A stretch of 26,797 nucleotides of DNA from a virus. Positions 15,972-23,701 of the stretch are shown piece by piece (the first letter of the stretch is position 1; each line of letters begins with the position of its first letter). The stretch is from positions 1-26,797 of the IMG/VR virus record IMGVR_UViG_3300028829_005743, one strand, 5' to 3'. The notes under the pieces were generated by a model. That model saw only the letters and a program-made list of their open reading frames with translations. It made no database searches and was not told the origin of the DNA. The translations under genes and the position numbers were made by a program.

Positions 15972-16598
15972 ATGGCTAAAATGGACAAAGAAGATTTAAA
16001 GTACGTTATTAAACGTTCTAAAAAGTTATTTAAAGGAGAAGAAATTCCCAAAGTACATGGTTATGAAGGAGAAGTCGAAGAACTTATTATTCGTCAACCA
16101 GGTGAAATTTGGACGGATAAGCATGGAAAAGAGTGGAAGCAAGTTGGTGCTACTTCTAAGGTTAGAACTGAGACCATGATGGACAAGGTTAGAAAAACTT
16201 TACGTGAAGCACCCAACTGCCCAAAGAAAATGTGTACAGTTGACCCAACTAAAAATTTAGATAAACGAATGCTTGCTATGAAAGGTATGTGTTTTGATTG
16301 CGTCCAAGAGCATGAACAAAAACTAAAAGACGAAGGTAAATACGAAGCATATGAAAAAAAGACAATGCTTGAAAATGAACTTAGTTTTCTATCGGACACT
16401 AAATCTAAATTAGTTGAATCAAAAGAACATATAACCAAAGATCCTAAATTTTTAAATGAAGATGGTTCTCTTGAGCAATGGAATATTCCAAATAAAGAAG
16501 AACTTATGAACGATTTAGAGTCGGATTTAAAAGAACTTGAAAACAGACTTTCTGAGGTTGAAGAAAGTCTATCTGAATATGCTGATATGAAATTTTAA
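15972..16598 (+). CDS. Unknown protein with Cys cluster and coiled coil; self-contained transcription unit
   Basis: 208 residues. The N-terminal part is basic (KMDKEDLKYVIKRSKKLFKG). A segment GEIWTDKHGKEWKQVG follows, then a Cys cluster NCPKKMC...KGMCFDCVQEHE (residues about 93-116) that could bind zinc. The C-terminal half is a charged coiled coil (LESDLKELENRLSEVEESLS). It lies directly upstream of the large terminase, where small terminase subunits often sit, but I see no terminase small-subunit motif and would not assign it on position alone. It has its own sigma70-like promoter at 15937-15964 and a perfect stem terminator overlapping its stop codon, so it can be expressed independently of the late genes. 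No Shine-Dalgarno sequence is present. Confidence 0.75.
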   Translation: MAKMDKEDLKYVIKRSKKLFKGEEIPKVHGYEGEVEELIIRQPGEIWTDKHGKEWKQVGATSKVRTETMMDKVRKTLREAPNCPKKMCTVDPTKNLDKRMLAMKGMCFDCVQEHEQKLKDEGKYEAYEKKTMLENELSFLSDTKSKLVESKEHITKDPKFLNEDGSLEQWNIPNKEELMNDLESDLKELENRLSEVEESLSEYADMKF

Positions 16599-16626
16599 AA
16601 GTTTCAACGATACCTTGAAACTTTTT
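16597..16626 (+). terminator. Rho-independent terminator after the Cys-cluster gene
   Basis: AAAAGTTTCAA (16597-16607) and TTGAAACTTTT (16615-16625) form a perfect 11-bp stem around a 7-base loop, ending in a short T run. The left arm overlaps the TAA stop of the 208-residue gene. Both flanks are A/T-rich, so it could also work toward the left, but all genes here run rightward. Confidence 0.8.
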
Positions 16627-16650
16627 ATATTATAGAAAATTAAATACATA

Positions 16651-16659
16651 TATATTTAT
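16651..16659 (+). promoter_or_regulatory. TATATTTAT element just before terminase
   Basis: An exact TATATTTAT ends five bases before the terminase ATG at 16665 and follows a terminator, so a new transcript must begin nearby if terminase is not read from far upstream. If this is a late promoter with T4-like geometry, transcription would start at about the start codon, giving a leaderless terminase message. Inferred from recurrence and position. Confidence 0.4.
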
Positions 16660-16664
16660 CCTTA

Positions 16665-18266
16665 ATGGCAGACGGTCAGAAAATGCCCTTAAGGGAAATA
16701 ATAAAACAAGAGTATACTGCGTGTTTAAAATCACCTATATACTTTATGAAAAAGTATTGCAAGATTCAACATCCGACACTTGGAACTATACCGTTTCATC
16801 TGTATGAATTTCAAGAAAGAACTTTAGAAAGTTTTAAAGATGAACAATTTAATATTGTTCTTAAAGCACGTCAAATGGGAATATCCACATTAGTTTCTGG
16901 ATATGCGTTGTGGTTAATGACATTTTTTACAGATAGATCAATATTATGCATTGCGATTAATCAAGAGACTGCTAAAAATATTGTTACTAAGGTAACTCAT
17001 ATGTCAGAAAATCTTCCTAGTTGGTTACGAAGTGAATGCACGGAAAAAAATAAACTCAGTATGCGTTTTAAAAACGGAAGTAGTATTCGTGCAGCTTCAA
17101 GTAGTGTAGATGCTTCTCGTTCTACTTCATTGAGTTTACTTATCGTGGACGAGTGTGCTTTCATTACAAACATGGAAGATATATGGACTGCATCACAATC
17201 AACGATTACAACAGGTGGTCGTTCTATTTTGCTATCTACTCCAAATGGTATCGGTAACTTCTTTCATAAAACTTGGGTTGGTTCAATGGATGGATCAAAT
17301 GAATTTAATCCTATAAATTTACATTGGTCACTTCATCCTGACCGAGACCAAGCATGGAGAGATTTACAAACTAAAAACTTGGGTGAAAAGGACGCCGCAC
17401 AGGAATGTGATTGCGACTTTATATCCAGTGGTCGTTCGGTCGTTGATGCCAGTTTGATAGATTGGTACAAAGATACACTGATGAAAGAACCTGTTGAAAA
17501 ACGAGGAGCTAACAAAGAGTATTGGATATGGGAGTATCCAAATCACACAAAAGATTATGTAGTTGCAGCTGATGTTGCAAGAGGAGATGGTCGTGATAAA
17601 AGTGCATTTCACGTGTTTGATGTAGAAAATGTAAAACAAGTTGCAGAGTTCAAAGGAGAAGTTGAAACTAAAGACTTTGGAAATCTTCTTGTCGCAGTTG
17701 CAAGTGAATTCAATGGAGCATTGCTTGTAGTGGAAAATGCTAATATAGGTTGGGCAGTTTTGCAACAAATTATAGATAAAGGATATAGTAATTTATACTA
17801 CACACAACGAGATTACCAATACATAGACGAATTTACACAACACACCAATAAATTAAACCGACAAGAAAAGAAACAAGTTCCTGGATTTACAACATCAATC
17901 AAAACAAGACCTTTAATTATCAGTAAAATGGAAAGTTACATTCGTGAAAAGGAAGTTGAAATTAGATCAGAACGAACTTTAGATGAGTTATTTACATTCG
18001 TGTGGAATGGACAAAAAGCAGAAGCAATGCAAGGATATAACGATGATTTAGTTATGAGTCTATGCATCTCATTGTGGGTAAGAGATACAGCTTTAAGATT
18101 TCGTTCTGAAAATGTTCAATCTCAAAAATCATTATTTGATTATATGGGAAGTACAACTAATTTAAATGTCGGACAAAACTTCGCAAACTCAGGCCTGAAA
18201 CATAATCCATATGAAATGAAAAACCCACACGGTGGAACTGAAAATTTAGATTGGTTATTAAAATAG
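16665..18266 (+). CDS. Terminase large subunit (gp17-like)
   Basis: 533 residues. ATPase motifs: Walker A LKARQMGIST (about 66-75), Walker B LLIVDECAF (D162, E163) and coupling motif LLSTPNG (191-195). RNase H-fold nuclease motifs: VVAADVARGDGRDKSAFHVF (D303), LLVVENANIGW (E357) and GYNDDLVMSL (Asp pair near 460). This is the DNA-packaging motor, which cuts concatemers and pumps DNA through the portal. The length is slightly shorter than T4 gp17 (610) but usual for marine relatives. There is no ribosome binding site before the ATG; an in-frame ATG at 16683 is the next possible start. The stop is followed ten bases later by a lipoprotein gene rather than by the portal. Confidence 0.95.
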   Translation: MADGQKMPLREIIKQEYTACLKSPIYFMKKYCKIQHPTLGTIPFHLYEFQERTLESFKDEQFNIVLKARQMGISTLVSGYALWLMTFFTDRSILCIAINQETAKNIVTKVTHMSENLPSWLRSECTEKNKLSMRFKNGSSIRAASSSVDASRSTSLSLLIVDECAFITNMEDIWTASQSTITTGGRSILLSTPNGIGNFFHKTWVGSMDGSNEFNPINLHWSLHPDRDQAWRDLQTKNLGEKDAAQECDCDFISSGRSVVDASLIDWYKDTLMKEPVEKRGANKEYWIWEYPNHTKDYVVAADVARGDGRDKSAFHVFDVENVKQVAEFKGEVETKDFGNLLVAVASEFNGALLVVENANIGWAVLQQIIDKGYSNLYYTQRDYQYIDEFTQHTNKLNRQEKKQVPGFTTSIKTRPLIISKMESYIREKEVEIRSERTLDELFTFVWNGQKAEAMQGYNDDLVMSLCISLWVRDTALRFRSENVQSQKSLFDYMGSTTNLNVGQNFANSGLKHNPYEMKNPHGGTENLDWLLK

Positions 18267-18276
18267 GAAAAAATAT

Positions 18277-18882
18277 ATGAAAAAAACGTCAAATATACTC
18301 GTAGCATTTAGTTTATTATTAACAAGTAGTTGTGCAACTCAGTCATTGTTGCCAACGCAGGGAGTGTATACAGAATCTTCGTTTGAAACTTATACGCAAG
18401 TTGAAGAATTAGTTGACGGAATCGTTCCTGGTAAAACCAAGTATTCTTATTTAGTTAATGTGGGTCTTGATTTGGAAAATATGCCCAATGTTAAACGTTT
18501 AACATATCTTGATGTAATGACTAAGTTTAAGTTACATAGTCCGTCACGATACACATTATTTAATAAAATAGAACTTCCTACTGGAGTTTTGAAGACACTG
18601 GCTGCAAGAGAAAGTGGGTTAGCATATGAACTTAATTTAGAAAGATTAAAAAATCAACGAGAAGGTAGTTTATTTTTGGATATGCTAAACTTTAGAAAAA
18701 ACGTGCATATAACTGGATGGAATATAAATGTTCTTATTCTCGTTGTAGATGACACGGTAGAATATGTTTTATTTTCAGGAGAGAAAAACATTGATCGTCA
18801 TGAACGTGAAAGAAATCCACTAGGTCCTTTTCAAGGATTTGATGGTGGAGACATCATCGGAGCAGCTAGTGAGTTTCAGTGA
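18277..18882 (+). CDS. Phage-encoded lipoprotein between terminase and portal
   Basis: 201 residues with a good ribosome binding site (AGGAA 7 bases upstream). The N-terminus is a lipoprotein signal: MKK, a hydrophobic stretch NILVAFSLLL, then TSSC with Cys19 as the lipidation site. The mature part starts CATQSLLPTQGV and contains VDGIVPGKTKYSYLVNVGLD, LTYLDVMTKF, VHITGWNINVLILVVDD and NPLGPFQ. From memory these motifs recall a family of proteobacterial envelope lipoproteins, which would imply acquisition from a host; I cannot check this. It is exported and lipid-anchored in the infected cell, so a role in superinfection exclusion or envelope modification is plausible (compare T5 Llp). It is inserted in the head-gene order and followed at once by a host-type promoter. 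Confidence 0.8.
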   Translation: MKKTSNILVAFSLLLTSSCATQSLLPTQGVYTESSFETYTQVEELVDGIVPGKTKYSYLVNVGLDLENMPNVKRLTYLDVMTKFKLHSPSRYTLFNKIELPTGVLKTLAARESGLAYELNLERLKNQREGSLFLDMLNFRKNVHITGWNINVLILVVDDTVEYVLFSGEKNIDRHERERNPLGPFQGFDGGDIIGAASEFQ

Positions 18883-18894
18883 TATATATACTTG

Positions 18895-18923
18895 TTGACA
18901 ATTAGATATATATCTTTTAGAAT
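18895..18923 (+). promoter_or_regulatory. Sigma70-type promoter, TTGACA-17-TAGAAT, before portal
   Basis: A perfect -35 TTGACA (18895-18900), the optimal 17-base spacer, and -10 TAGAAT (18918-18923, five of six consensus bases). Transcription would start near 18930, leaving about 20 bases of leader with AAGG (18936-18939) ten bases before the portal ATG. The boxes are seen; use during infection is inferred. Confidence 0.65.
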
Positions 18924-18949
18924 CATATAATTTATAAGGTTACATAAAT

Positions 18950-19246
18950 ATGGCAGACGAAACTAGAACAAAAAAACTATTGCGTGGGTTGAAAAAATTA
19001 TTTTCAACTGATGTGGTTGTTAGAAATGTAGGTGGAAAGAAGTTAAAAGTTGTAGATACTGATAACATTCAACACTCATCCAAGACCAAAGACAGATATG
19101 GTCGTATGCACACTTTGTATAGTGATTATGCGAGTAAATACAATAACATAGGATTTGAAACTGCGAGACTTGAGTTGTTTTCGGACTACGATACAATGGA
19201 AAATGATCCTATTATTGCAAGTGCATTAGACATATACGCAGATTAG
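18950..19246 (+). CDS. Portal protein, N-terminal fragment (interrupted)
   Basis: 98 residues. The fragment shows the expected start of a T4-like portal: basic N-terminus, then DRYGRMHTLYSDYASKYNNI and DTMENDPIIASALDIYAD, after which a stop codon follows directly. In relatives this segment continues with roughly 35 residues before the EFNLWxWTRNMCKYGD segment; here that second segment begins immediately, in another frame, at about 19243. So the gene has both a frame change and missing sequence. A ribosome binding site (AAGG) and a sigma70 promoter precede it. Alone, the fragment cannot build a portal. Confidence 0.8.
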   Translation: MADETRTKKLLRGLKKLFSTDVVVRNVGGKKLKVVDTDNIQHSSKTKDRYGRMHTLYSDYASKYNNIGFETARLELFSDYDTMENDPIIASALDIYAD

Positions 19247-19275
19247 AGTTTAATTTATGGGGATGGACTCGTAAT

Positions 19276-20703
19276 ATGTGCAAATACGGTGATTTTTATT
19301 TAAATTTACAAATTGAACCAGAGTATGGTGTTTTAAATGTAAAACCTATATCTACCTATGAAATGACACGGATTGAAGATATGGATCCTGCAAATCCAAA
19401 TTATGTTATTTTCAAACAAGAAGGTGAAGTCAAAGATCAATATGAAAATTATGAAATCGCACACTTTAGAATGCTAGGTGACAGTAACTTTTTACCCTAT
19501 GGAAAAAGTGTAATTGAACCTGCTCGGAGAACATGGAAGCAACTTCAACTTATGGAAGATGCTATGTTGATTCATCGTGTAATGAGAGCACCTGAGAAAC
19601 GAATGTTTTATATAGATATCGGTAACATCCCACCGAACGAAGTTGATAACTTTATGCAGAAAGCAATCAACAAAATGAAAAAAGTTCCATTTGTTGATGA
19701 ACAAACGGGAGATTATAACCTAAAATTCAATCTACAAAACATGACTGAAGACTTTTTTATGCCAGTTCGTGGTGGTGATAGTGGTACACGGATTGAAAAT
19801 TTAGGAGCAATGACATACGATGGAACAGAAGATATTGAGTATTTAAAAAATAAAATGATGGCTGCATTAAAAGTACCAAAGGCATTTTTAGGTTATGATG
19901 AAAGTATAACTGGTAAAGCAACTTTGGCAGCTGAAGATATACGATTTGCTAGAACAATTGAACGGGTACAGCGTATAACGGTAAGTGAATTAACAAAAAT
20001 TGCAGTAGTTCATCTGTATTCACAAGGTTACACAGATGCAAAACTTGTAGATTTTAGTCTTCAATTAACTAATCCATCTACTATTTTTGAAGAAGAACGC
20101 ATACGAATATTCGGTGAGAAGTTAAATACCGCACGTGATATGGTTGATGCAAAGTTCTTTTCTAAAGAATGGATTTATAATAATATTTTCAATATATCCA
20201 ACGATGAACAAGAAGAAATTAGAAACTCATTTGTAGATGATGCAAAAGAATTTTATAGACTAGAAGCAATTCAAAACGAAGGAACTGATCCTGCTGATCC
20301 AAATGCGGTTACTGATTCTGAAGAAGGTGATGAGGAAACTTGGGGGTTTGGTAAGTTTGAAAACATGACAGATGAAGAAAAAGCAAGAGTAAAAGAACGA
20401 GAAAAGGAAGAAAAGAAACGCAGAAATGCGGATAAAGAATATGATCATCCTGACGATAAACCTATGGGTCGTGATCCACTTGGTAGAGACGAAAGAAAAG
20501 TATCTGGTAGATCATGGTCAGAAAGTCCTCTAAAGTTAGAGTCCGATTTACAACGACTGGATAAATTTTTAAATAAGAATTCAAATAAATCTGTGCAACA
20601 GAAAAAGCAGATTATCTCCGAGTCTAAAGAAAAACGAGATATTAAAAAAGAACTTAATGATATAATGAATGATGATAAATCTAAAATAGAAGAATCAAAA
20701 TAA
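19276..20703 (+). CDS. Portal protein (gp20-like), main C-terminal part
   Basis: 475 residues from the ATG at 19276; homology begins earlier in the same frame, at 19243 (LEFNLWGWTRN). Portal signatures include MCKYGDFYLNLQIEPEYGV, the FRMLGDSNFLPYGKSVIEPA segment, RVMRAPEKRMFYIDIGNIPP, FFMPVRGGDSGTRIENLGA and KVPKAFLGYDESITGKATLA. The last 130 residues are acidic then basic and poorly conserved. The portal is the dodecameric ring at one capsid vertex through which terminase loads DNA, and it nucleates prohead assembly. It is essential in all known relatives, so the break from its N-terminal fragment (18950-19246) is suspicious. No ribosome binding site supports independent translation from 19276. 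Confidence 0.9.
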   Translation: MCKYGDFYLNLQIEPEYGVLNVKPISTYEMTRIEDMDPANPNYVIFKQEGEVKDQYENYEIAHFRMLGDSNFLPYGKSVIEPARRTWKQLQLMEDAMLIHRVMRAPEKRMFYIDIGNIPPNEVDNFMQKAINKMKKVPFVDEQTGDYNLKFNLQNMTEDFFMPVRGGDSGTRIENLGAMTYDGTEDIEYLKNKMMAALKVPKAFLGYDESITGKATLAAEDIRFARTIERVQRITVSELTKIAVVHLYSQGYTDAKLVDFSLQLTNPSTIFEEERIRIFGEKLNTARDMVDAKFFSKEWIYNNIFNISNDEQEEIRNSFVDDAKEFYRLEAIQNEGTDPADPNAVTDSEEGDEETWGFGKFENMTDEEKARVKEREKEEKKRRNADKEYDHPDDKPMGRDPLGRDERKVSGRSWSESPLKLESDLQRLDKFLNKNSNKSVQQKKQIISESKEKRDIKKELNDIMNDDKSKIEESK

Positions 20704-20731
20704 CAAATATTTTAAGAAAAAAATCAATAAT

Positions 20732-20740
20732 TATATTTAT
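20732..20740 (+). promoter_or_regulatory. TATATTTAT element in the gap after portal
   Basis: Exact TATATTTAT in the 83-base gap between portal and the 288-residue gene, with a related ATATTTAT a few bases further on. The following gene starts at 20787. Part of the recurrent intergenic element set; function inferred. Confidence 0.35.
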
Positions 20741-20765
20741 ATCCATATTTATGTTTGTATACATT

Positions 20766-20777
20766 TTATCTAGATAA
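20766..20777. promoter_or_regulatory. 12-bp perfect palindrome TTATCTAGATAA
   Basis: TTATCTAGATAA is its own reverse complement and ends nine bases before the GTG start at 20787. No other ribosome binding site is apparent there. It may be an operator; it is too short and without a loop, so it is unlikely to be a terminator. Confidence 0.3.
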
Positions 20778-20786
20778 TAATTTCAC

Positions 20787-21653
20787 GTGAAAAAATTAAA
20801 GCATAGTAAGTTTAAAAACACAGGAATTCTGTTTGAGTTACTCATCAGACAGATAACTGCTGACATACTTGATAGTAGTGAATCTCCTGCTAATAAGTTG
20901 GTAAAAAAATACTTTGCTGAAGATACTGATTTAGGAAAAGAGCAACGTTTGTACCAAGTTTTACTTGAAGAAACATCTAAAACCGAAGGTTCTGCATATA
21001 AACTTGTGGATGCGGTTGTAACTGAGCATAAAAAACTTGATAGCAAAGTTTTATCTCGTCTTCGTTATGAATTAGTTAAAGAAATGAAAGATGTATACCC
21101 AATCGATGACTTTTTTCGTTCTAAGATAAGAAACTACAAAACATACGCAAGTATCTACAAACTTTTTGAAGGAAGTAAAAATGATGTATTTTGTGATCCA
21201 CGTGAATTAGTTGAATCTAAAAATACTATCGTAGGTGGGTTATGTAGAAATAAAGTTGTCAATAACGAACTTGGTCAATTAGAAGATTATGTTCAACATA
21301 ACGAAGATTTAAGACTTATTTCATATAAACTATTAGTAGATAGATTTAATGAAAAGTATAGTGAACTTAATGAAGATCAAAAATTATTACTCAAAAACTA
21401 TATTAATAATATTTCAAATACAAATAGTTTGAGAGAATACATCAACGAGCAACTTCCTGTAATTAAGACTAAAATTGATAAATTGAGTGCCAATATTGAT
21501 GATGATGTAGTCAAAATCAAACTTAAAGAGGTAACTACACAACTCAATAAAGTCAGAGAAGGCCGTGTGGTGAAAGATTCACAAGTTTCTGCTGTATTAA
21601 TGTCGTATGAATTGATAAAGGAACTTGAAAAGAATGAGCAACCAACGAAATAA
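20787..21653 (+). CDS. Conserved head-module protein of unknown function
   Basis: 288 residues with a GTG start; the next in-frame Met is far downstream, past the well-formed N-terminus VKKLKHSKFKNTGILFELLI (the first residue is translated as Met). The protein is almost entirely helical and charged, with SRLRYELVKEMKDVYPIDDF, RNYKTYASIYKLFEG and a C-terminal coiled part. I recall similar proteins between portal and prohead protease in marine T4-like phages, where T4 itself has gp67 and gp68. A role in prohead core or assembly is therefore plausible but not shown. No catalytic motif, signal peptide or membrane segment. The 3' end overlaps the next gene by 20 bases. Confidence 0.8.
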   Translation: MKKLKHSKFKNTGILFELLIRQITADILDSSESPANKLVKKYFAEDTDLGKEQRLYQVLLEETSKTEGSAYKLVDAVVTEHKKLDSKVLSRLRYELVKEMKDVYPIDDFFRSKIRNYKTYASIYKLFEGSKNDVFCDPRELVESKNTIVGGLCRNKVVNNELGQLEDYVQHNEDLRLISYKLLVDRFNEKYSELNEDQKLLLKNYINNISNTNSLREYINEQLPVIKTKIDKLSANIDDDVVKIKLKEVTTQLNKVREGRVVKDSQVSAVLMSYELIKELEKNEQPTK

Positions 21654-22122
21654 ACTCAAGCAGTTAATTCGTTCAATTTTAGAAGAAATAATTTCGGAAG
21701 AAGATTCCGACATCATCGAAGTAAATACAACCGGTAACATTGAAGGTTACCAAACTCCCCGTGCGTTTGCAGGTACAGATGAAGATGAGCATAAAAAACG
21801 CATAAAAGATAAAGCAGAGGTATTTGATTACAAATCTATTGAAAATGAAAAAACCAATACTGTAAAATTGAGTGAAGGTCGTAGTCTTTATCATATGTTT
21901 CGTGACCACCCGGATTTAACACCAAAACAAAAAATAGGTGTAACAATGCGACAAGTTAATAAAAGTTTGGCAGAGGTTGAGAAATTTTTAAATGTAGCAT
22001 CAAAATTTAAAATGGAAAATGATGTATCCAGTAGTTCTTATTGGAAAACTACAAGTAAGTATCTTCTTAAATTAGACGAAAAGATACAAAGAATAAATCA
22101 AAAACTAAAAGAATTAAAGTAA
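21634..22122 (+). CDS. Conserved helical head-module protein
   Basis: 162 residues from the ATG at 21634 (an in-frame TTG lies nine bases earlier). The N-terminus NKLKQLIRSILEEIISEE is an amphipathic helix of a type shared by four other proteins in this module. The C-terminal half has LTPKQKIGVTMRQVNKSLAE and SSYWKTTSKYLLKLDEKIQR, a pattern I recall as conserved in marine T4-like phages. It is wholly helical after a disordered acidic linker. The start overlaps the preceding gene by 20 bases and the stop overlaps the next ATG by one base (TAATG), so translation is coupled. Function unknown; a prohead core or internal protein is possible. Confidence 0.75.
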   Translation: MSNQRNKLKQLIRSILEEIISEEDSDIIEVNTTGNIEGYQTPRAFAGTDEDEHKKRIKDKAEVFDYKSIENEKTNTVKLSEGRSLYHMFRDHPDLTPKQKIGVTMRQVNKSLAEVEKFLNVASKFKMENDVSSSSYWKTTSKYLLKLDEKIQRINQKLKELK

Positions 22123-23015
22123 TGAATATCAACTTTGATGATCTTGATGACACGGGTGAAACAAAAGACCCAACTTTAGATGAGTTCAAACTTGCAATAA
22201 AAAAATTAGCAGTAGCAACAAAGAACCTATCCAAGTCATCCGAAGGTAAAAAACTTCCATCTGATTATTGGGTTAGTATAGTTGATCTTATTAAGAAGTC
22301 TAAGGTAGGTGTATCCATGATTGAGTTGGGGATTGATGATCTTGAAAGTTTCAAGAATACACAAGAACCTGATGATTTAGAATTAAAGAAAACAGGTCCT
22401 ATTACAAAATCCGATGATGCAGAACCTACAACTTCTGATGATTCAACTACTGCACAGGATAGTAAACCACAGAAACCTGTATCAAAACCAGTACCACAAG
22501 AAGAACCAGAATCCGATGACGAGGATGAAGAAGACGAAGAAGTAAATGAAGAAGCAAAATCTAAATCACAACAAAGATTATTTGGACTGGTACACGCATA
22601 TAATAAAGGTGAGTTAAATAAAAGTGATATTGATCCTGATTTATATAGTAAGGTTAAGAAAATAGCAGGTGGTATGACTGACAAAGATGCAAAGAAAATT
22701 GCCAAAACAAATCATGATGACTTACCTGAAAAAGTACCAACTGATGAATACTATGATACCTTAAATCATTTAGGCATATTACTTTCCGGTGAAATGTTTG
22801 ATAAAGTAGAAGGAACTGGTACGGGATTTATAGTAGAAAAGGATGAACGTAAATTTACAATTGAGTTTGATCAAAGCTTTTATATGAAGTCAGATAACTA
22901 TAATTTTGATTTAGGTGATGACTACGATTTGACAGAAGTCGTTGATACATTTAAACGTTTATCAAAACATTCTGATAGAATTTTAAAAAAAGAATACGAA
23001 ACTCTGATAAAATAA
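22122..23015 (+). CDS. DUF3008-like domain protein of the head module
   Basis: 297 residues, start overlapping the previous stop. Residues 1-85 are a helical acidic domain (LDEFKLAIKKLAVATKNLSK). Residues 86-145 are a low-complexity Ser/Thr/Pro/Asp/Glu linker. Residues about 146-203 match the DUF3008 pattern: SKSQQRLFGLVHAYNKGEL, KIAGGMTDKDAKKIAKT and HDDLPEKVP. The C-terminal domain (about 205-297) is a small alpha/beta unit ending in KRLSKHSDRILKKEYETLIK. DUF3008 has no established biochemical activity to my knowledge; in T4-like marine phages it often occurs in structural neighbourhoods. The gap to the protease gene carries a promoter-like element. Confidence 0.75.
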   Translation: MNINFDDLDDTGETKDPTLDEFKLAIKKLAVATKNLSKSSEGKKLPSDYWVSIVDLIKKSKVGVSMIELGIDDLESFKNTQEPDDLELKKTGPITKSDDAEPTTSDDSTTAQDSKPQKPVSKPVPQEEPESDDEDEEDEEVNEEAKSKSQQRLFGLVHAYNKGELNKSDIDPDLYSKVKKIAGGMTDKDAKKIAKTNHDDLPEKVPTDEYYDTLNHLGILLSGEMFDKVEGTGTGFIVEKDERKFTIEFDQSFYMKSDNYNFDLGDDYDLTEVVDTFKRLSKHSDRILKKEYETLIK

Positions 23016-23051
23016 TTCATTAGAAAAACTCTAATAAATAAAAAATATGTA

Positions 23052-23060
23052 TATACTTAT
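23052..23060 (+). promoter_or_regulatory. TATACTTAT, variant of the intergenic element
   Basis: One mismatch from TATATTTAT, placed eight bases before the prohead protease ATG at 23069. No Shine-Dalgarno sequence is seen. As at terminase, a start of transcription next to the start codon would give a very short leader. Low confidence because of the mismatch. Confidence 0.25.
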
Positions 23061-23068
23061 TTAATAAC

Positions 23069-23701
23069 ATGGGAAAGAATTTAATAGTATCCACACTGCC
23101 ATTTGAGTTTACTCGTCAACAGATAAGTGAAAGTATTGAACAAAACTCTGGAAGATTAGTTGTAAAGGGCATTTTGCAAAAAGCATCTGAGCAAAATCAA
23201 AATGGCAGAGTTTATTCTCGTAATTTATTAGAACGAGAAGCAACTAAATATAATGAACTTATAGACGATAGACGTGCACTCGGAGAACTTGATCATCCTG
23301 AAAGCAGTGTAGTCAATTTACAAAATGTAAGTCACAATGTTACTAAGATGTGGTGGGAAGATAATAATTTGGTGGGTGAAGTGGAAGTATTAAGTACACC
23401 ATCCGGTAATATTTTAAAAGAACTTTTTAAAAGTGGAATCACACTTGGAATTAGTTCTCGTGGAATGGGAACAACACGTGAACATGAAGGAAAGACCCTA
23501 GTAAATGATGATTTTGAATTGGTTGCATTTGATTTTGTAAGCAATCCATCTACACGGGGTGCATTTCTCGAACCTGTGAATTTAAATGAATCAGTTTTAT
23601 CTGACAAGAAAGTAATTACAAATGGTCGTGTATGCACAAAGTATTGCAAGGTTGAGGGAATTATTCACGAAATATTAGGAGAAATAGGAGACTCAAAATG
23701 A
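23069..23701 (+). CDS. Prohead core protease (gp21-like)
   Basis: 210 residues. The family pattern is clear: NGRVYSRNLLEREATKY, then GELDHPESSVVNLQNVSHNV with the candidate catalytic His H76, LVGEVEVLSTPSGNILKELF, and GISSRGMGT with the candidate nucleophile S129/S130, followed by LVAFDFVSNPSTRGAF. In T4, gp21 sits in the prohead core and cleaves the scaffold and capsid proteins, typically after Glu in (L/I)xE sites, before DNA packaging. It lies four genes before the scaffold, as expected in this module. The stop overlaps the next ATG (ATGA). Confidence 0.9.
   Translation: MGKNLIVSTLPFEFTRQQISESIEQNSGRLVVKGILQKASEQNQNGRVYSRNLLEREATKYNELIDDRRALGELDHPESSVVNLQNVSHNVTKMWWEDNNLVGEVEVLSTPSGNILKELFKSGITLGISSRGMGTTREHEGKTLVNDDFELVAFDFVSNPSTRGAFLEPVNLNESVLSDKKVITNGRVCTKYCKVEGIIHEILGEIGDSK

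Noticed and set aside
15972-16598. Small terminase subunit assignment for the gene before terminase
   Set aside because: Position and coiled coil are compatible, but the Cys cluster and independent promoter-terminator unit are not typical, and no terminase small-subunit motif was seen.
23019-23035. Small hairpin ATTAG/CTAAT before the protease gene
   Set aside because: Only five A/T-rich base pairs and no following T run, so not a credible terminator.
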